A stretch of DNA of 64,000 nucleotides from Dictyobacter kobayashii (GCF_003967555.1 NZ_BIFS01000001.1:310001-374000); one strand, 5' to 3'. Positions 46,310 to 55,337 are shown, counted from the stretch's first letter. Notes: a model not told the origin generated them from the letters alone. A program made the numbers and translations.

Positions 46310-46603
46310 TTAAACATTGAAGGTCGTTGGTAATACAATTACTTCTTGTCCCGGCTGCAACACCGTTTTCAGACCTTCATCCCCGCTGATCAACTGATTA
46401 TTGACAAAAATTCTGACATGCTCGCGAATAGCCCCTTGTTCAGTACAAAGGCGCTCCCAGACCAGGGGATGCTCTTTATGTAAGGCATCTAACAGTTGCT
46501 CAACCGTCGCAGCTTCGACTGTGATCTGACTCTTGCCTCCGCTATAGGCACTCAAGGTGGAAGGCAGGCGCAGGGTCGCGGTCACCTTTACTGGATCGCT
46601 CAT
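46310..46603 (-). CDS. MoaD/ThiS-like ubiquitin-fold protein without a GG tail
   Basis: 97 residues from the ATG at 46603. It has the beta-grasp pattern of MoaD/ThiS proteins: KVTATLRLPSTLSAYSGG, ATVEQLLDALHKEHP, EHVRIFVNNQLISG and LQPGQEVIVLP. MoaD and ThiS end in Gly-Gly, which carries the thiocarboxylate; this protein ends VLPTTFNV. So either it does not carry sulfur or it is processed or has another role. It stands alone with no MoaE, ThiF-like or partner gene adjacent. Confidence 0.8.
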   Translation of the reverse strand: MSDPVKVTATLRLPSTLSAYSGGKSQITVEAATVEQLLDALHKEHPLVWERLCTEQGAIREHVRIFVNNQLISGDEGLKTVLQPGQEVIVLPTTFNV

Positions 46604-46935
46604 ATACACCCCTTTAAACAGTTCTAATATAGCTTATTTTGCGTATTTTATATACAAAAAAGAACAGCTGCATATACGTGTGTTCTTTGGCTTGGTGCAA
46701 GTATACGAGTAAGTGCCTCAGATTGCAAGTCTCCAACCAGGCAGATTAAATGGCTTAAAGTCCTTAAACTCAATACAGTCAAAATTCGCTATTTTGAGCA
46801 ATATCCAGGGTAGTCCTGACGGATTAAAAACTACGAAATGTGCCCCTAAGTCCATACATTGTATTGACATGTCACAACAATCTTTGCTATACTGAATACA
46901 GAAAAAGTCGAATTGATAAAATCGAGGTGTTGATC
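46604..46935. other. Divergent intergenic region before the XRE gene
   Basis: 330 bases, AT-rich. Contains the consensus promoter at 46864-46893 and a weak dyad AAAGAACA/TGTTCTTT near 46659-46688. Confidence 0.5.
46864..46893 (+). promoter_or_regulatory. Promoter of the XRE-map pair with palindromic -35 region
   Basis: TTGACA (46864-46869), 18-base spacer, TATACT (46888-46893). TGACATGTCA (46865-46874), a perfect 10-base palindrome, covers the -35; a regulator bound there would block transcription. Confidence 0.75.
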
Positions 46936-47259
46936 ATGACCATTTCTTGCAAACTACGCCTGATGCTGGCTAAAGCAAACGTTGAACGGGCTAGATTAGG
47001 CGAACCTGCTTTGAGTTTACGTCGACTTGCCGATGAGAGCGGAGTATCGCTGAGTGTACTTGCAGCTCTTCACACAGGTAAAAGCCAACGCATAGACTAT
47101 ACGACGATTGATCATCTCCTCACCTACTTTAGCCGCTATTTTCAGGTCACGACTGATGATCTTCTCAACTGGGAATCCTCGCCTGAGCGCGAGCGCGAGA
47201 CACCACTGAAATATCCTGAATATGTCAGGGATACCACCCAGAAATCGTCGTATGCATGA
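46936..47259 (+). CDS. XRE/Cro-CI family helix-turn-helix regulator
   Basis: 107 residues from ATG 46936, with GAGGTG six bases upstream. The HTH (HTH_26-like) is SLRRLADESGVSLSVLAALHTGKSQ, followed by IDYTTIDHLLTYFSRYFQVTTDDLLN and a charged tail. It precedes map by 30 bases in the same direction and shares its promoter. Targets unknown; autoregulation through the palindrome at the -35 is plausible. Confidence 0.85.
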   Translation: MTISCKLRLMLAKANVERARLGEPALSLRRLADESGVSLSVLAALHTGKSQRIDYTTIDHLLTYFSRYFQVTTDDLLNWESSPERERETPLKYPEYVRDTTQKSSYA

Positions 47260-47289
47260 CCGGTTTGCTTGTAATAAAAAGAGGATATT

Positions 47290-48078
47290 ATGGCAGTTCT
47301 AATTAAATCACGCAAAGAAATCGATAAGTTACGCGAGGCTGGGCGCCTGGTGGCCCAGACATTTGAAGTATTGCGCCCCCATGTTAAACCAGGTACAACC
47401 ACCGCTGAACTGGATCAGATTGCCGAGGATTACATTCGCAGCCACGATGCAACCCCCATCTATAAAGGCTATGGCGCGCATCCCGGTGGCCATGGTCGTC
47501 CCGCTATTCCACCATTCCCTGGTACGATCTGTGCTTCGGTCAATGAGGTTATCTGTCATGGTATTCCCAGCGACAAAAAAGTGTTGCAGGATGGGGATAT
47601 TATCGGCGTGGATATTGGTGTTACGCTCAATGGCTGGGTCGGTGACTCCTGCATGACCTATGCTGTCGGCAATATTGATGACGAGTCACAGCGCCTGATG
47701 GACGTGGCACGCAAGTGCATGGACCTGGGCATCGAACAGGCACGCCATGGCAATCGCCTCGGCGATATTGGTGCCGCGATCCAGACCTATGCTGAAGCCA
47801 ATGGCTTTTCAGTCGTGCGTGACCTGGTCGGTCATGGTGTCGGCCGCTCCCTGCACGAAGATCCTAATGTCCCCCACTTTGGTCGCCCTGGAACCGGTAT
47901 GCGTATCCAGAAAGGTATGGTCTTCACGATCGAGCCAATGATCAATGTAGGCACATACGAAGCTGAGACCCTCTCTGATCGCTGGACCATTGTCACCGCC
48001 GATCGCAAGCGCTCGGCACAATACGAACACAGTCTGGCCATCACCGATGGGGCACCAGAACTGTTGACCGTACTCTAA
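47290..48078 (+). CDS. map: Type I methionine aminopeptidase
   Basis: 262 residues. It removes the initiator methionine from nascent proteins. Metal ligands are in place: GVDIGVTLNG and GDSCMTYA (two aspartates), GHGVGRSLHE (His), FTIEPMINVG and YEHSLAI (two glutamates). A slightly longer loop than usual is GYGAHPGGHGRPAIPPFPG. GAGGATAT precedes the ATG. It is cotranscribed with the XRE gene, an unusual partner for a housekeeping enzyme, and ends in a strong hairpin terminator. Confidence 0.95.
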   Translation: MAVLIKSRKEIDKLREAGRLVAQTFEVLRPHVKPGTTTAELDQIAEDYIRSHDATPIYKGYGAHPGGHGRPAIPPFPGTICASVNEVICHGIPSDKKVLQDGDIIGVDIGVTLNGWVGDSCMTYAVGNIDDESQRLMDVARKCMDLGIEQARHGNRLGDIGAAIQTYAEANGFSVVRDLVGHGVGRSLHEDPNVPHFGRPGTGMRIQKGMVFTIEPMINVGTYEAETLSDRWTIVTADRKRSAQYEHSLAITDGAPELLTVL

Positions 48079-48084
48079 AAGAAA

Positions 48085-48142
48085 AACAACAAAAAGCCCG
48101 GGGAAAAGTCGTATCTGGCTTTTCCCCGGGCTTTTTGTTGTT
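48085..48142. terminator. Long hairpin terminator of map
   Basis: Perfect 24-bp stem (48085-48108 and 48119-48142) with T5GTTGTT on the 3' side; works on both strands and lies between map and the convergent kinase gene. Confidence 0.9.
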
Positions 48143-48194
48143 TCTAAACCCTTCAGCAATCCCATCAAAAAGTATGCTTCGTATATGCCTGCGC

Positions 48195-49205
48195 TCAGAT
48201 CGAGGCGTGATGGATTAGCTGGGTGCAGATACCAAAGCCAACAATCATGGCGATAATGATTAGCAGGAGCAGGGCGATCCGCAATGCCTGGCGATAGGCG
48301 CCTCCAAACAATGGCCTGACCGGCTGATAGGTCTCGGGAACGATGCTATCCAGGTTGTCCAAGGCAGCCGCAAATTCCTGCACACTGGCGTAGCGGCGCT
48401 CTTTGTCACGACGAATAGCTCGCATGACCACGGCCGCCAGGGCTGGCGCTAGGGCAGGATTGAAACGCAAAATATCGGGTGGATCATAAGCAAGCTGTCG
48501 ATTGGTCAGGGCAAAACCATCAACATCGACAAAAGGGATACGCCCACAGAGGGCCTCATAGAGTATAATACCAAGGGCATAGACATCGCTACGCTCATCA
48601 CCAGGCTCGCCTTGCAAACGTTCCGGCGACATATAAGCCGGTGTACCCATTACATCACCAAAGTTAAACCAGGTTTTCCAGCTTCTAACCTGTAGCGCTT
48701 CCTCTTTCGTGATCGAAATGCCAAAGTCGAGCACTTTGACCCCATCATCTTTGTCTATCAACAGATTCTCTGGCTTGATATCGCGGTGAATAATACCCTG
48801 TGCATGGACATACTGCAATATTGTGCAGGTTGAAAGCATAATGGGGACAATCTTTTCAGCGGGCATGAGGATGGCATGGCTATGTTCATGCATCAACGTA
48901 CGCAAAGGACGACCTGGCAGGTATTCAAAAACGAGATATGCTCCTGTGCGCGCCTCATCTACATAAAGAAGATGTTGGAGGCCTGGATGATGCAGGCGCT
49001 TGCCTACTTCTAACTCACGTCGATAGCAGGCAAAAATATTGGCGCCTCCAATAATATCAGCACGCGGCATTTTCAGGATCACCTCCTGTCTTCCCTTGTG
49101 ATCCCAGGCCAGATAGACCTGGTTCACCAGCCCGCGTCCCAGTGCACGTACCAGGGTATAGTGATCAAGCCGTTTCCCATGAATAGACCCGATGGTGGTA
49201 GCCAT
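48195..49205 (-). CDS. Membrane-anchored Ser/Thr protein kinase
   Basis: 336 residues. Kinase domain (about 15-280): glycine loop LGRGLVNQVYLAWD, lysine in EVILKMP, catalytic HRDIKPENLLI, VLDFGISI, YMSPERL. A single membrane segment (LRIALLLLIIIAMIVGFGIC) lies at the very end, leaving only about nine residues outside, so there is no extracellular sensor domain as in PknB. It is downstream of kdpC in the same direction, 154 bases away, with a 14-bp hairpin between. It could phosphorylate potassium-system proteins, but that is only inference from position. Confidence 0.9.
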   Translation of the reverse strand: MATTIGSIHGKRLDHYTLVRALGRGLVNQVYLAWDHKGRQEVILKMPRADIIGGANIFACYRRELEVGKRLHHPGLQHLLYVDEARTGAYLVFEYLPGRPLRTLMHEHSHAILMPAEKIVPIMLSTCTILQYVHAQGIIHRDIKPENLLIDKDDGVKVLDFGISITKEEALQVRSWKTWFNFGDVMGTPAYMSPERLQGEPGDERSDVYALGIILYEALCGRIPFVDVDGFALTNRQLAYDPPDILRFNPALAPALAAVVMRAIRRDKERRYASVQEFAAALDNLDSIVPETYQPVRPLFGGAYRQALRIALLLLIIIAMIVGFGICTQLIHHASI

Positions 49206-49290
49206 AGCATTTCCCTTCCTTCTGTCCAGCTATTGCCCGATCAGGTGGAGAGGACAGATATATGTCAGAGACACACAACGACAGATGGAG

Positions 49291-49332
49291 TATCCAGAGC
49301 GCTAACAGGTTAGGACGATAGCGCTCTGGATA
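49291..49332 (-). terminator. Hairpin between kdpC and the kinase gene
   Basis: Perfect 14-bp stem (49291-49304 and 49319-49332) with a 14-base loop and no T-run; likely an RNA processing or attenuation structure after kdpC rather than a full terminator. Confidence 0.55.
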
Positions 49333-49359
49333 AGGAACCAACCGGTATCTGAGTTTCAA

Positions 49360-50055
49360 CTATTTGAGCTGATCAAGTGCGAGATTGAGGTCCAGCACAT
49401 TGACATGTGGCTCACCGAAAACCCACAAGAAACGACCCTGGATATTGTCATTCACCAGTTGTTTGACACGATTGGCATCCAGTCCACGCACACTGGCCAC
49501 GCGATTTACTTGCAATAAGGCGGCCTCCGGTGAAACATCGGGATCAAGGCCTGAACCAGATGCGGTCACAATGTCAGAAGGCAACGGGGTGCTGGCGGAT
49601 AGCCCATTATCTTTGCGGAACTGATCCGCATAGTTATTCACGCCCAGATACGTTCCTGGCACATAATAAGTATTTTTCTTACCAGCCACGGGTGTGGCAT
49701 TTGCAGGCACCGGTGTGCCCTTCGTAATCACGACCTGGCTACCATTGCCATTGAGCAAAGAACCGTTGGTAGGACCCAGGTTAGAGCCTGCCGAGTTATC
49801 TGCCTCATATGGTGAGGACGATCCAGAAGATGGATTAGCGGTAGCCGATGGGCGTCCATGGAAGTATTTAGTCGATGTCCAATATTGGCCGATCAAAATT
49901 GACCCAACAGGCTTCCCATTGGCATAGACAAGGCTACCATTAGCTTGAGACGGGAAGATAAGTTGTCCCAACCCGGTTACTACAGCCGGATAGAAAACGC
50001 AGGTCACGATAACGAATAAGAGCGTGATCATGATAGCAGGACGAATATGCTTCAT
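49360..50055 (-). CDS. kdpC: Potassium-transporting ATPase subunit C
   Basis: 231 residues, longer than the usual 190. An N-terminal membrane helix (IMITLLFVIVTCVFYPAVVTG) is followed by the extracytoplasmic domain with GSLVYANGKPVGSILIGQYW, GRPSATANPSSGSSSPYEAD and, at the C-terminus, SGLDPDVSPEAALLQVNRVA and GRFLWVFGEPHVNVLDLNLALD. An insertion of about 40 residues after SNLGPTN (VITKGTPVPANATPVAGKKN and so on) makes up the extra length. KdpC stabilises the KdpFABC complex. It follows kdpB by 75 bases. Confidence 0.95.
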   Translation of the reverse strand: MKHIRPAIMITLLFVIVTCVFYPAVVTGLGQLIFPSQANGSLVYANGKPVGSILIGQYWTSTKYFHGRPSATANPSSGSSSPYEADNSAGSNLGPTNGSLLNGNGSQVVITKGTPVPANATPVAGKKNTYYVPGTYLGVNNYADQFRKDNGLSASTPLPSDIVTASGSGLDPDVSPEAALLQVNRVASVRGLDANRVKQLVNDNIQGRFLWVFGEPHVNVLDLNLALDQLK

Positions 50056-50129
50056 ATTCTTATAATTCCTCTTTTATGGAAGGCCCCGTAACTACGAAGC
50101 CTTCACGTTCTGAGAATATCTGATATCTA

Positions 50130-52280
50130 CTAGAGGGTGAGATGTAAGACTTGCAGGATAACGTCGATGATCTTGATGCCGATGAACGGGATGATAATAC
50201 CACCCACACCATAGATCAGCAGGTTGTTACGCAGCAAGGGACCCGCTCCGATAGGACGATATTTCACACCACGCAGGGCCAGCGGCACCAGCGCGATAAT
50301 AATGATGGCATTAAAGATAACCGCCGACAGGACCGCGCTGTGAGGTGTCGCCAGGTGCATGATGTTCAATGCATTCAGCTGCGGGAAGGTCGACATAAAC
50401 ATAGCTGGAATAATGGCAAAGTATTTGGCGACATCGTTGGCAATACTAAAGGTGGTCAGGGCACCACGGGTGATCAGCAGTTGTTTGCCGACCTCGACGA
50501 CCTCGATCAACTTGGTTGGATTCGAATCCAGGTCAATCATGTTGGCCGCTTCTTTAGCTGCCTGTGTACCAGTGTTCATGGCCACGCCGACATCTGCCTG
50601 GGCCAGAGCTGGAGCATCGTTCGTGCCATCGCCGGTCATTGCGACCAGGCGACCACCAACCTGCTGCTCTTTAATCAGCTTCATCTTGGTTTCAGGCGTA
50701 GCCTGGGCCAGGAAGTCATCGACGCCAGCCTCTTTCGCAATCGCCTCGGCCGTCAATGGATTATCACCAGTGATCATAATGGTGCGGATACCCATTTTGC
50801 GCATCTGATCAAAGCGCTCACGCATACCCGCTTTCACGATATCCTTTAGCTCGATCACGCCGAGCAAACGAGCACCACTTCCATTATCTGTCTCAGCAAC
50901 TACCAGCGGCGTACTACCAGCGCGCGCAATTCCCGCCACAATCTCGCTGAGCTCCTCGCTAGCAGCACCACCATGCTCACCCACATAGCTCACCACCGAG
51001 TCAGCGGCGCCTTTACGGATTGAGCGGACCGCTGTGGCTGTGCTACCACCACCATTGTTTCCGCCCAGGTCAACGCCACTCATACGGGTCTGCGCGGTAA
51101 AGGGCACAAACGTTACATCTTCACGTGCCTCGGACTGCAGTCCATAGCGCTCACGGGCCAGTTCTACGATCGAACGACCCTCGGGGGTCTCGTCCGATAA
51201 GCTGGAGAAGAGTGCGGCCTGCGCCAGTTCTCGCTCGTCCACACCCGTGAGGGGCACAAAACGGCTGGCACGGCGGTTACCCAGTGTAATGGTGCCGGTC
51301 TTATCCAGCAGCAGAACATCCACGTCACCGGCGGCCTCAACCGCGCGGCCACTCATCGCCAGCACATTGCGCTGTACCATACGATCCATACCCGCGATAC
51401 CGATAGCTGAGAGCAGGCCACCGATGGTGGTAGGGATCAAACAGACCAGCAGGGCAATCAGGGTTGTGATTGAGACAGCCTGGCCAGAATAGATGGCAAA
51501 GGGTTCTAGTGAGACGCAGACCAGGACAAAGATGATTGTCAGGCTGGCCAACAAGATATTCAATGCGATCTCGTTCGGCGTCTTTTGACGGGCCGCACCC
51601 TCGACCAGCGCGATCATGCGATCCAGGAAAGTCTCGCCTGGATTGGCGCTGATCTGCACTACAATCCAGTCCGAGAGCACTACTGTACCGCCAGTGACTG
51701 CGCTGCGATCACCACCACTCTCACGAATAACGGGGGCCGACTCACCGGTAATGGCCGATTCGTCAACGGATGCCACACCTTCAACGATCTCGCCATCACT
51801 GGGGATCATATCGCCGGCCTCGACCAGCACCAGATCGCCCTTCTTCAATTTAGTGGCCGGGATCTCCTCGGACGCGCCAAAGCGATCGCGGCTGCTCAGA
51901 CGTTTGGCAACTGTGGTGGTACGAGCCTTACGCAGGGTATCTGCCTGCGCCTTACCACGACCCTCGGCCATCGCTTCGGCAAAGTTGGCGAACAGGACGG
52001 TAAACCAGAGCCAGATCGCCACTGCCAGCACAAAAATGGTCTCACTGGTCAGGTCGCCACGCGTGAATGTCTGCGTGGGCTGGGTAAACAGCAGGCGAAT
52101 GAACTCGATGGTTGTGACCACACTGCCCACTTCTACCACAAACATGACCGGATTTTTTAGTTGCCAGCGCGGATCAAGCTTTTTAAACGAGTCAATAGTC
52201 GCACGGCGGATGATATTTGGATCAAAGATGGAGAGATCACCTTTGCGGGTGCTCTTCACCTCATGTGAGTTGGTACTCAT
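50130..52280 (-). CDS. kdpB: Potassium-transporting P-type ATPase subunit B
   Basis: 716 residues from the ATG at 52280, which has GAAGG upstream. P-type ATPase: phosphorylation motif [28 protein letters not shown], nucleotide-binding region, [20 protein letters not shown] hinge, and KdpB-specific segments. It hydrolyses ATP to drive K+ through KdpA. Length and motifs are complete. Middle gene of the kdpFABC operon. Confidence 0.97.
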   Translation of the reverse strand: MSTNSHEVKSTRKGDLSIFDPNIIRRATIDSFKKLDPRWQLKNPVMFVVEVGSVVTTIEFIRLLFTQPTQTFTRGDLTSETIFVLAVAIWLWFTVLFANFAEAMAEGRGKAQADTLRKARTTTVAKRLSSRDRFGASEEIPATKLKKGDLVLVEAGDMIPSDGEIVEGVASVDESAITGESAPVIRESGGDRSAVTGGTVVLSDWIVVQISANPGETFLDRMIALVEGAARQKTPNEIALNILLASLTIIFVLVCVSLEPFAIYSGQAVSITTLIALLVCLIPTTIGGLLSAIGIAGMDRMVQRNVLAMSGRAVEAAGDVDVLLLDKTGTITLGNRRASRFVPLTGVDERELAQAALFSSLSDETPEGRSIVELARERYGLQSEAREDVTFVPFTAQTRMSGVDLGGNNGGGSTATAVRSIRKGAADSVVSYVGEHGGAASEELSEIVAGIARAGSTPLVVAETDNGSGARLLGVIELKDIVKAGMRERFDQMRKMGIRTIMITGDNPLTAEAIAKEAGVDDFLAQATPETKMKLIKEQQVGGRLVAMTGDGTNDAPALAQADVGVAMNTGTQAAKEAANMIDLDSNPTKLIEVVEVGKQLLITRGALTTFSIANDVAKYFAIIPAMFMSTFPQLNALNIMHLATPHSAVLSAVIFNAIIIIALVPLALRGVKYRPIGAGPLLRNNLLIYGVGGIIIPFIGIKIIDVILQVLHLTL

Positions 52281-52350
52281 CTTCAGCATACCTTCTTATC
52301 GATTCAGACTGCCACTCAACACAGGGGCGCTATGTTGAGGGCCGATCATG

Positions 52351-54087
52351 TTAGAACGTCTTACCAGCGTGCATGAGCAGTTGCTCGACGATGGGACCCA
52401 GAGAATAAGCTGGGAAGTAAGTCAGGGCACCCACGATCAGGATGACACCAATCAAAAGGGCGATAAACAATCCACCGGTTGTTGGGAAGGTTCCCAGGCC
52501 AGCTGGTACCACACGCTTACGCCCCAGAGAGCCCGCCAGGGCCATAATTGGGATCAGGAAGGCAAAGCGACCGATCAACATGGCAGCGCCCAGGGTCCAG
52601 TTATAATAGGGAGTGTTGCCAGTCAGGCCTGCAAATGCTGATCCGTTGTTACCATTAGTCGATGTATAGGCATACAGAATCTCCGAAAGACCGTGTGGAC
52701 CTGCGTTCAGAATTGAACTGGTACCAGCTGGAATGACCGAGGCGACAGCTGTAAAACCCAGGATCGATGCTGGCAGGATCAGGATGGCCAGGGCCGCCAT
52801 CATAATCTCTTTGCGCTCGATCTTTTTACCCAGGTATTCCGGCGTACGACCAACCATCAGGCCGGCGATAAAGACCGCTAAGATGGCAAAAACGATCATG
52901 CCATAGTGTCCAGAACCAACACCACCAAAGACAATCTCACCTAACGCGATATCGGTTAGCGGCACCAGGCCACCGATCGGTGTAAAGCTATCATGCATAC
53001 TATTAACAGCACCACATGAGGTCATCGTTGTGACAGTCGCAAAGAGAGCCGAGTCGGTGATGCCAAAGCGTACCTCTTTTCCTTCCATGTTGCCACCAGA
53101 TTGTGTGGCCGTCGCAGTCTGGTTAATGGTCTGCGGGAACAGGGGATTACCTGCCTGCTCAGAGACCAGCGCTGCTGAAACACCCACAATAACCAGGATT
53201 ATAGAAGCGATCCACAAGACCCAGCCTTGCCGGGTATCTTTCGCCATCTTGCCGAACATGTAGAACAGAGCAGCCGGGATAGCCAGGATCGAGAGCATGA
53301 TTACCAGGTTGGTGGCCGCATTAGGATTCTCATAAGGGTGCGCCGAGTTGACGTTGAAGAAACCACCACCATTGGTACCGAAGTTCTTGATGAACTCCAT
53401 CGAGGCTACCGGTCCCTGTGCCAGGACCTGTGTCTGTCCATCCAGCGTATGCACAGTGATATAGGGCAGGAAATTCTGAATCATTCCTTGGGAGACAAAA
53501 AAGAGAGCCCCAATAATAGAAATTGGCAACAAGATATACAATACGCAACGGGTAAAATCTACCCAGAAATTTCCCAGATGCTGGGCGCTACGCCGGGTCA
53601 GACCACGAATAACGGCCACCGCCAGGGCAATACCGGTCGCGGCTGAGGCATACTGGTGGAAAACGAGGCCGACCATCTGCGAGAGATAGCTCATAGTCTG
53701 CTCGCCAGCATAGTTCTGCCAGTTGGTATTGGTGGTAAAGCTGACCGATGTATTCCAGGCCAGGCCAGGCTCGACCGGCTGGAAGTTTTGTGGATTAAAG
53801 AACGAGCCATGCCATTGCTGCGTGCGCAACACCAGGTACGTCAGTAGCAAACCAACCACACTGAAAATCAGCATGGCAATGGTATAGCTCAGCCAGCCTT
53901 GCTCCTCTTCTTCGTTCACCCCTGAGATACGATAGAAGATACGCTCAACCGGGCGCAGTACAGGGGTTAACCAGTTGCGCTCACCAGCAAAGACATTGGT
54001 CATGTACAATCCCAGGGGCTTTGTAATCAGGAGCAACAGTATCACAAAAATTGCAATTTGTAGAATACTATTGAGGGTTACGGGCAT
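52351..54087 (-). CDS. kdpA: Potassium-transporting ATPase subunit A
   Basis: 578 residues from the ATG at 54087 (GAGGTG upstream). K+-channel-like subunit with about ten membrane segments and four pore loops; FGTNGGGFFNVNSAHPYENP, TTMTSCGAVNSMHDSFTPIG and TSTNGNNGSAFAGL are the selectivity-loop regions. High-affinity K+ uptake under K+ limitation. It lies 34 bases from kdpF and 70 bases before kdpB. Confidence 0.97.
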   Translation of the reverse strand: MPVTLNSILQIAIFVILLLLITKPLGLYMTNVFAGERNWLTPVLRPVERIFYRISGVNEEEEQGWLSYTIAMLIFSVVGLLLTYLVLRTQQWHGSFFNPQNFQPVEPGLAWNTSVSFTTNTNWQNYAGEQTMSYLSQMVGLVFHQYASAATGIALAVAVIRGLTRRSAQHLGNFWVDFTRCVLYILLPISIIGALFFVSQGMIQNFLPYITVHTLDGQTQVLAQGPVASMEFIKNFGTNGGGFFNVNSAHPYENPNAATNLVIMLSILAIPAALFYMFGKMAKDTRQGWVLWIASIILVIVGVSAALVSEQAGNPLFPQTINQTATATQSGGNMEGKEVRFGITDSALFATVTTMTSCGAVNSMHDSFTPIGGLVPLTDIALGEIVFGGVGSGHYGMIVFAILAVFIAGLMVGRTPEYLGKKIERKEIMMAALAILILPASILGFTAVASVIPAGTSSILNAGPHGLSEILYAYTSTNGNNGSAFAGLTGNTPYYNWTLGAAMLIGRFAFLIPIMALAGSLGRKRVVPAGLGTFPTTGGLFIALLIGVILIVGALTYFPAYSLGPIVEQLLMHAGKTF

Positions 54088-54120
54088 GAGAGTCACCTCA
54101 ATTGTGATAGAAAAACAGTA

Positions 54121-54216
54121 TTAGAAACGCTCGGGCGCGAGCAAGGCAATAATAAGATAGATAGTGAGTAACAATGTAACAATACCGACCAGAATGTATT
54201 CGAGTGGAGTGTTCAT
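54121..54216 (-). CDS. kdpF: Potassium-transporting ATPase subunit F
   Basis: 31 residues, one membrane helix: starts MNTPLEYILVGIVTLL and ends in ALLAPERF, the sequence pattern of KdpF (helix followed by a P-E-R/K-F end). Too short for standard ORF callers. KdpF is a lipid-like stabiliser of KdpFABC. Spacing of 33 bases to kdpA and 28 bases to the peptide gene upstream is operon-like. Confidence 0.9.
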   Translation of the reverse strand: MNTPLEYILVGIVTLLLTIYLIIALLAPERF

Positions 54217-54244
54217 TTTTCGCCTCCTCTAAATGGCTATGGCA

Positions 54245-54340
54245 CTATAAACGCTGACAACCTTCGCTAAAAGCGATCAATAGTCCAAAGGAAACCAGTG
54301 TGGCCACGATCGCAATAATGTCAAGGAGCACTGTGCTCAT
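54245..54340 (-). CDS. Small membrane peptide in the kdp operon
   Basis: 31 residues: MSTVLLDIIAIVATLVSFGL then a short end SEGCQRL. One membrane helix. Its first 20 bases overlap the end of the receiver gene, so it is translationally coupled. Similar small peptides with a G-C-x-R/E-L end are found next to kdpF in several bacteria; this is recalled from general knowledge, not searched. Function unknown; a second KdpF-like or regulatory subunit is possible. Confidence 0.6.
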   Translation of the reverse strand: MSTVLLDIIAIVATLVSFGLLIAFSEGCQRL

Positions 54341-54818
54341 CGTAATTTTCCTTTCGCAGGTGAGACAAAACCGTAGCATGGGTAGCTACACCATTAACCT
54401 CCTCTACCGCCGGGTCAGGTGCGTTCTTGCGTTGCGCTGCCTCCACGGCAAAGCGTAAGAGGGCTTCCATCGGAAATGGCTTGGGTAGATAGGCTAGCGG
54501 CCGAAATTCTGCCAGGCGATGAAGACTAACACGCACCGCCGAGACCATAACAACTGGGAACTTCTCTCCGTGCTCATCATGGCACGATGGCTGCAAATAT
54601 CCCTCACGCTTAGCGATACGCAACACGTCCCAGCCACTCAGGTCGGGCAGATTGATATCCAGGATCACCAGATCAAAAGTGTGCATACGCAGCAATTCCA
54701 GCGCCTCTTCAGCGTCAGCAGCAACACTCAATATGTGGTGACGAGCGCTTAGATTCTGCATCATCAGGGTTCGTAGCACATCATCATCCTCAACCAGTAG
54801 AATACGTGCTCCGTTCAC
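54321..54818 (-). CDS. Single-domain response regulator at the head of the kdp operon
   Basis: 165 residues from a GTG with AAGGAGG eight bases upstream. Receiver domain only: acidic pair VEDDDV, phosphoacceptor aspartate in LVILDINLPDLSGW, VMVSAVR and the lysine of YLPKPFP; no DNA-binding domain. It is upstream of the small peptide and kdpFABC in the same direction. It may be a phosphate sink or adaptor for KdpD or another kinase. Not the usual kdp layout. Confidence 0.85.
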   Translation of the reverse strand: MNGARILLVEDDDVLRTLMMQNLSARHHILSVAADAEEALELLRMHTFDLVILDINLPDLSGWDVLRIAKREGYLQPSCHDEHGEKFPVVMVSAVRVSLHRLAEFRPLAYLPKPFPMEALLRFAVEAAQRKNAPDPAVEEVNGVATHATVLSHLRKENYDEHSAP

Positions 54819-55249
54819 TCCTGCAGCCTCCTTCCAATCTGTAAATACGGATATAAATGCTCACGTCCGTATGTCTGTTTAACCATATGTCAGTGTCATA
54901 CAACCTGGGAACCTGGTGCTTTTTAGTCATTCCTCTTCAGCAAGGACTCGGCAGGTTCCTACCTCCGTTATTTTTGAGGTCAAGGGAAGTATAGTTGAAT
55001 AAATATCAAGATGCGTTCCAAAGAATGCCGAGACTCCTCAATATTTCCTCCGGATTCGCCTTCATTTTTCACGCACTTCTTTAGATGGTTTTCGAGCTCA
55101 ATGATTGTTTTTTGATACTCCTTGAGGGTATACTAAATTGAACAATTCCAGTTTCGATGCTTAAATGCACTTTATGCAAAATTAGTATCTTACAAATCAT
55201 AATTATTAGAATGTGTCAGACTCCCATTCGCATAGGAAGCTTCTCGCTC
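54819..55249. other. Upstream region of the kdp operon
   Basis: About 430 bases. Contains an inverted repeat GGAACCTG (54908-54915) / CAGGTTCC (54952-54959) roughly 90 bases before the receiver start, which could form a leader structure. I could not match it to a known riboswitch. AT-rich near 55000-55210. Confidence 0.45.
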
Positions 55250-55337
55250 CTTTGCGGACGTGCGCTGGCGAGCCCGCGCTTTTTTTCTTGTGTGGTGCAA
55301 ACAGGTGCGCTGGGCGCACCTGTTTGCACCACACAAG
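55250..55337. repeat. Dispersed palindromic repeat, family B, copy 2
   Basis: CTTTGCGGACGTGCGCTGGC block, then GAGCCCGCGC and T7 (55250-55289), followed by a perfect 24-bp palindrome (55287-55310 and 55314-55337) with a 3-base loop. The block is nearly identical to copy 1 (5941-5977, opposite strand), but the palindrome is entirely different. A GC dyad GAGCGCCAAAGGTGCTC follows. Confidence 0.75.

Noticed and set aside
54819..55000. c-di-AMP (ydaO) riboswitch in the kdp leader
   Set aside because: Some short blocks look similar on one strand, but the full set of core motifs is not there in order on the kdp strand.
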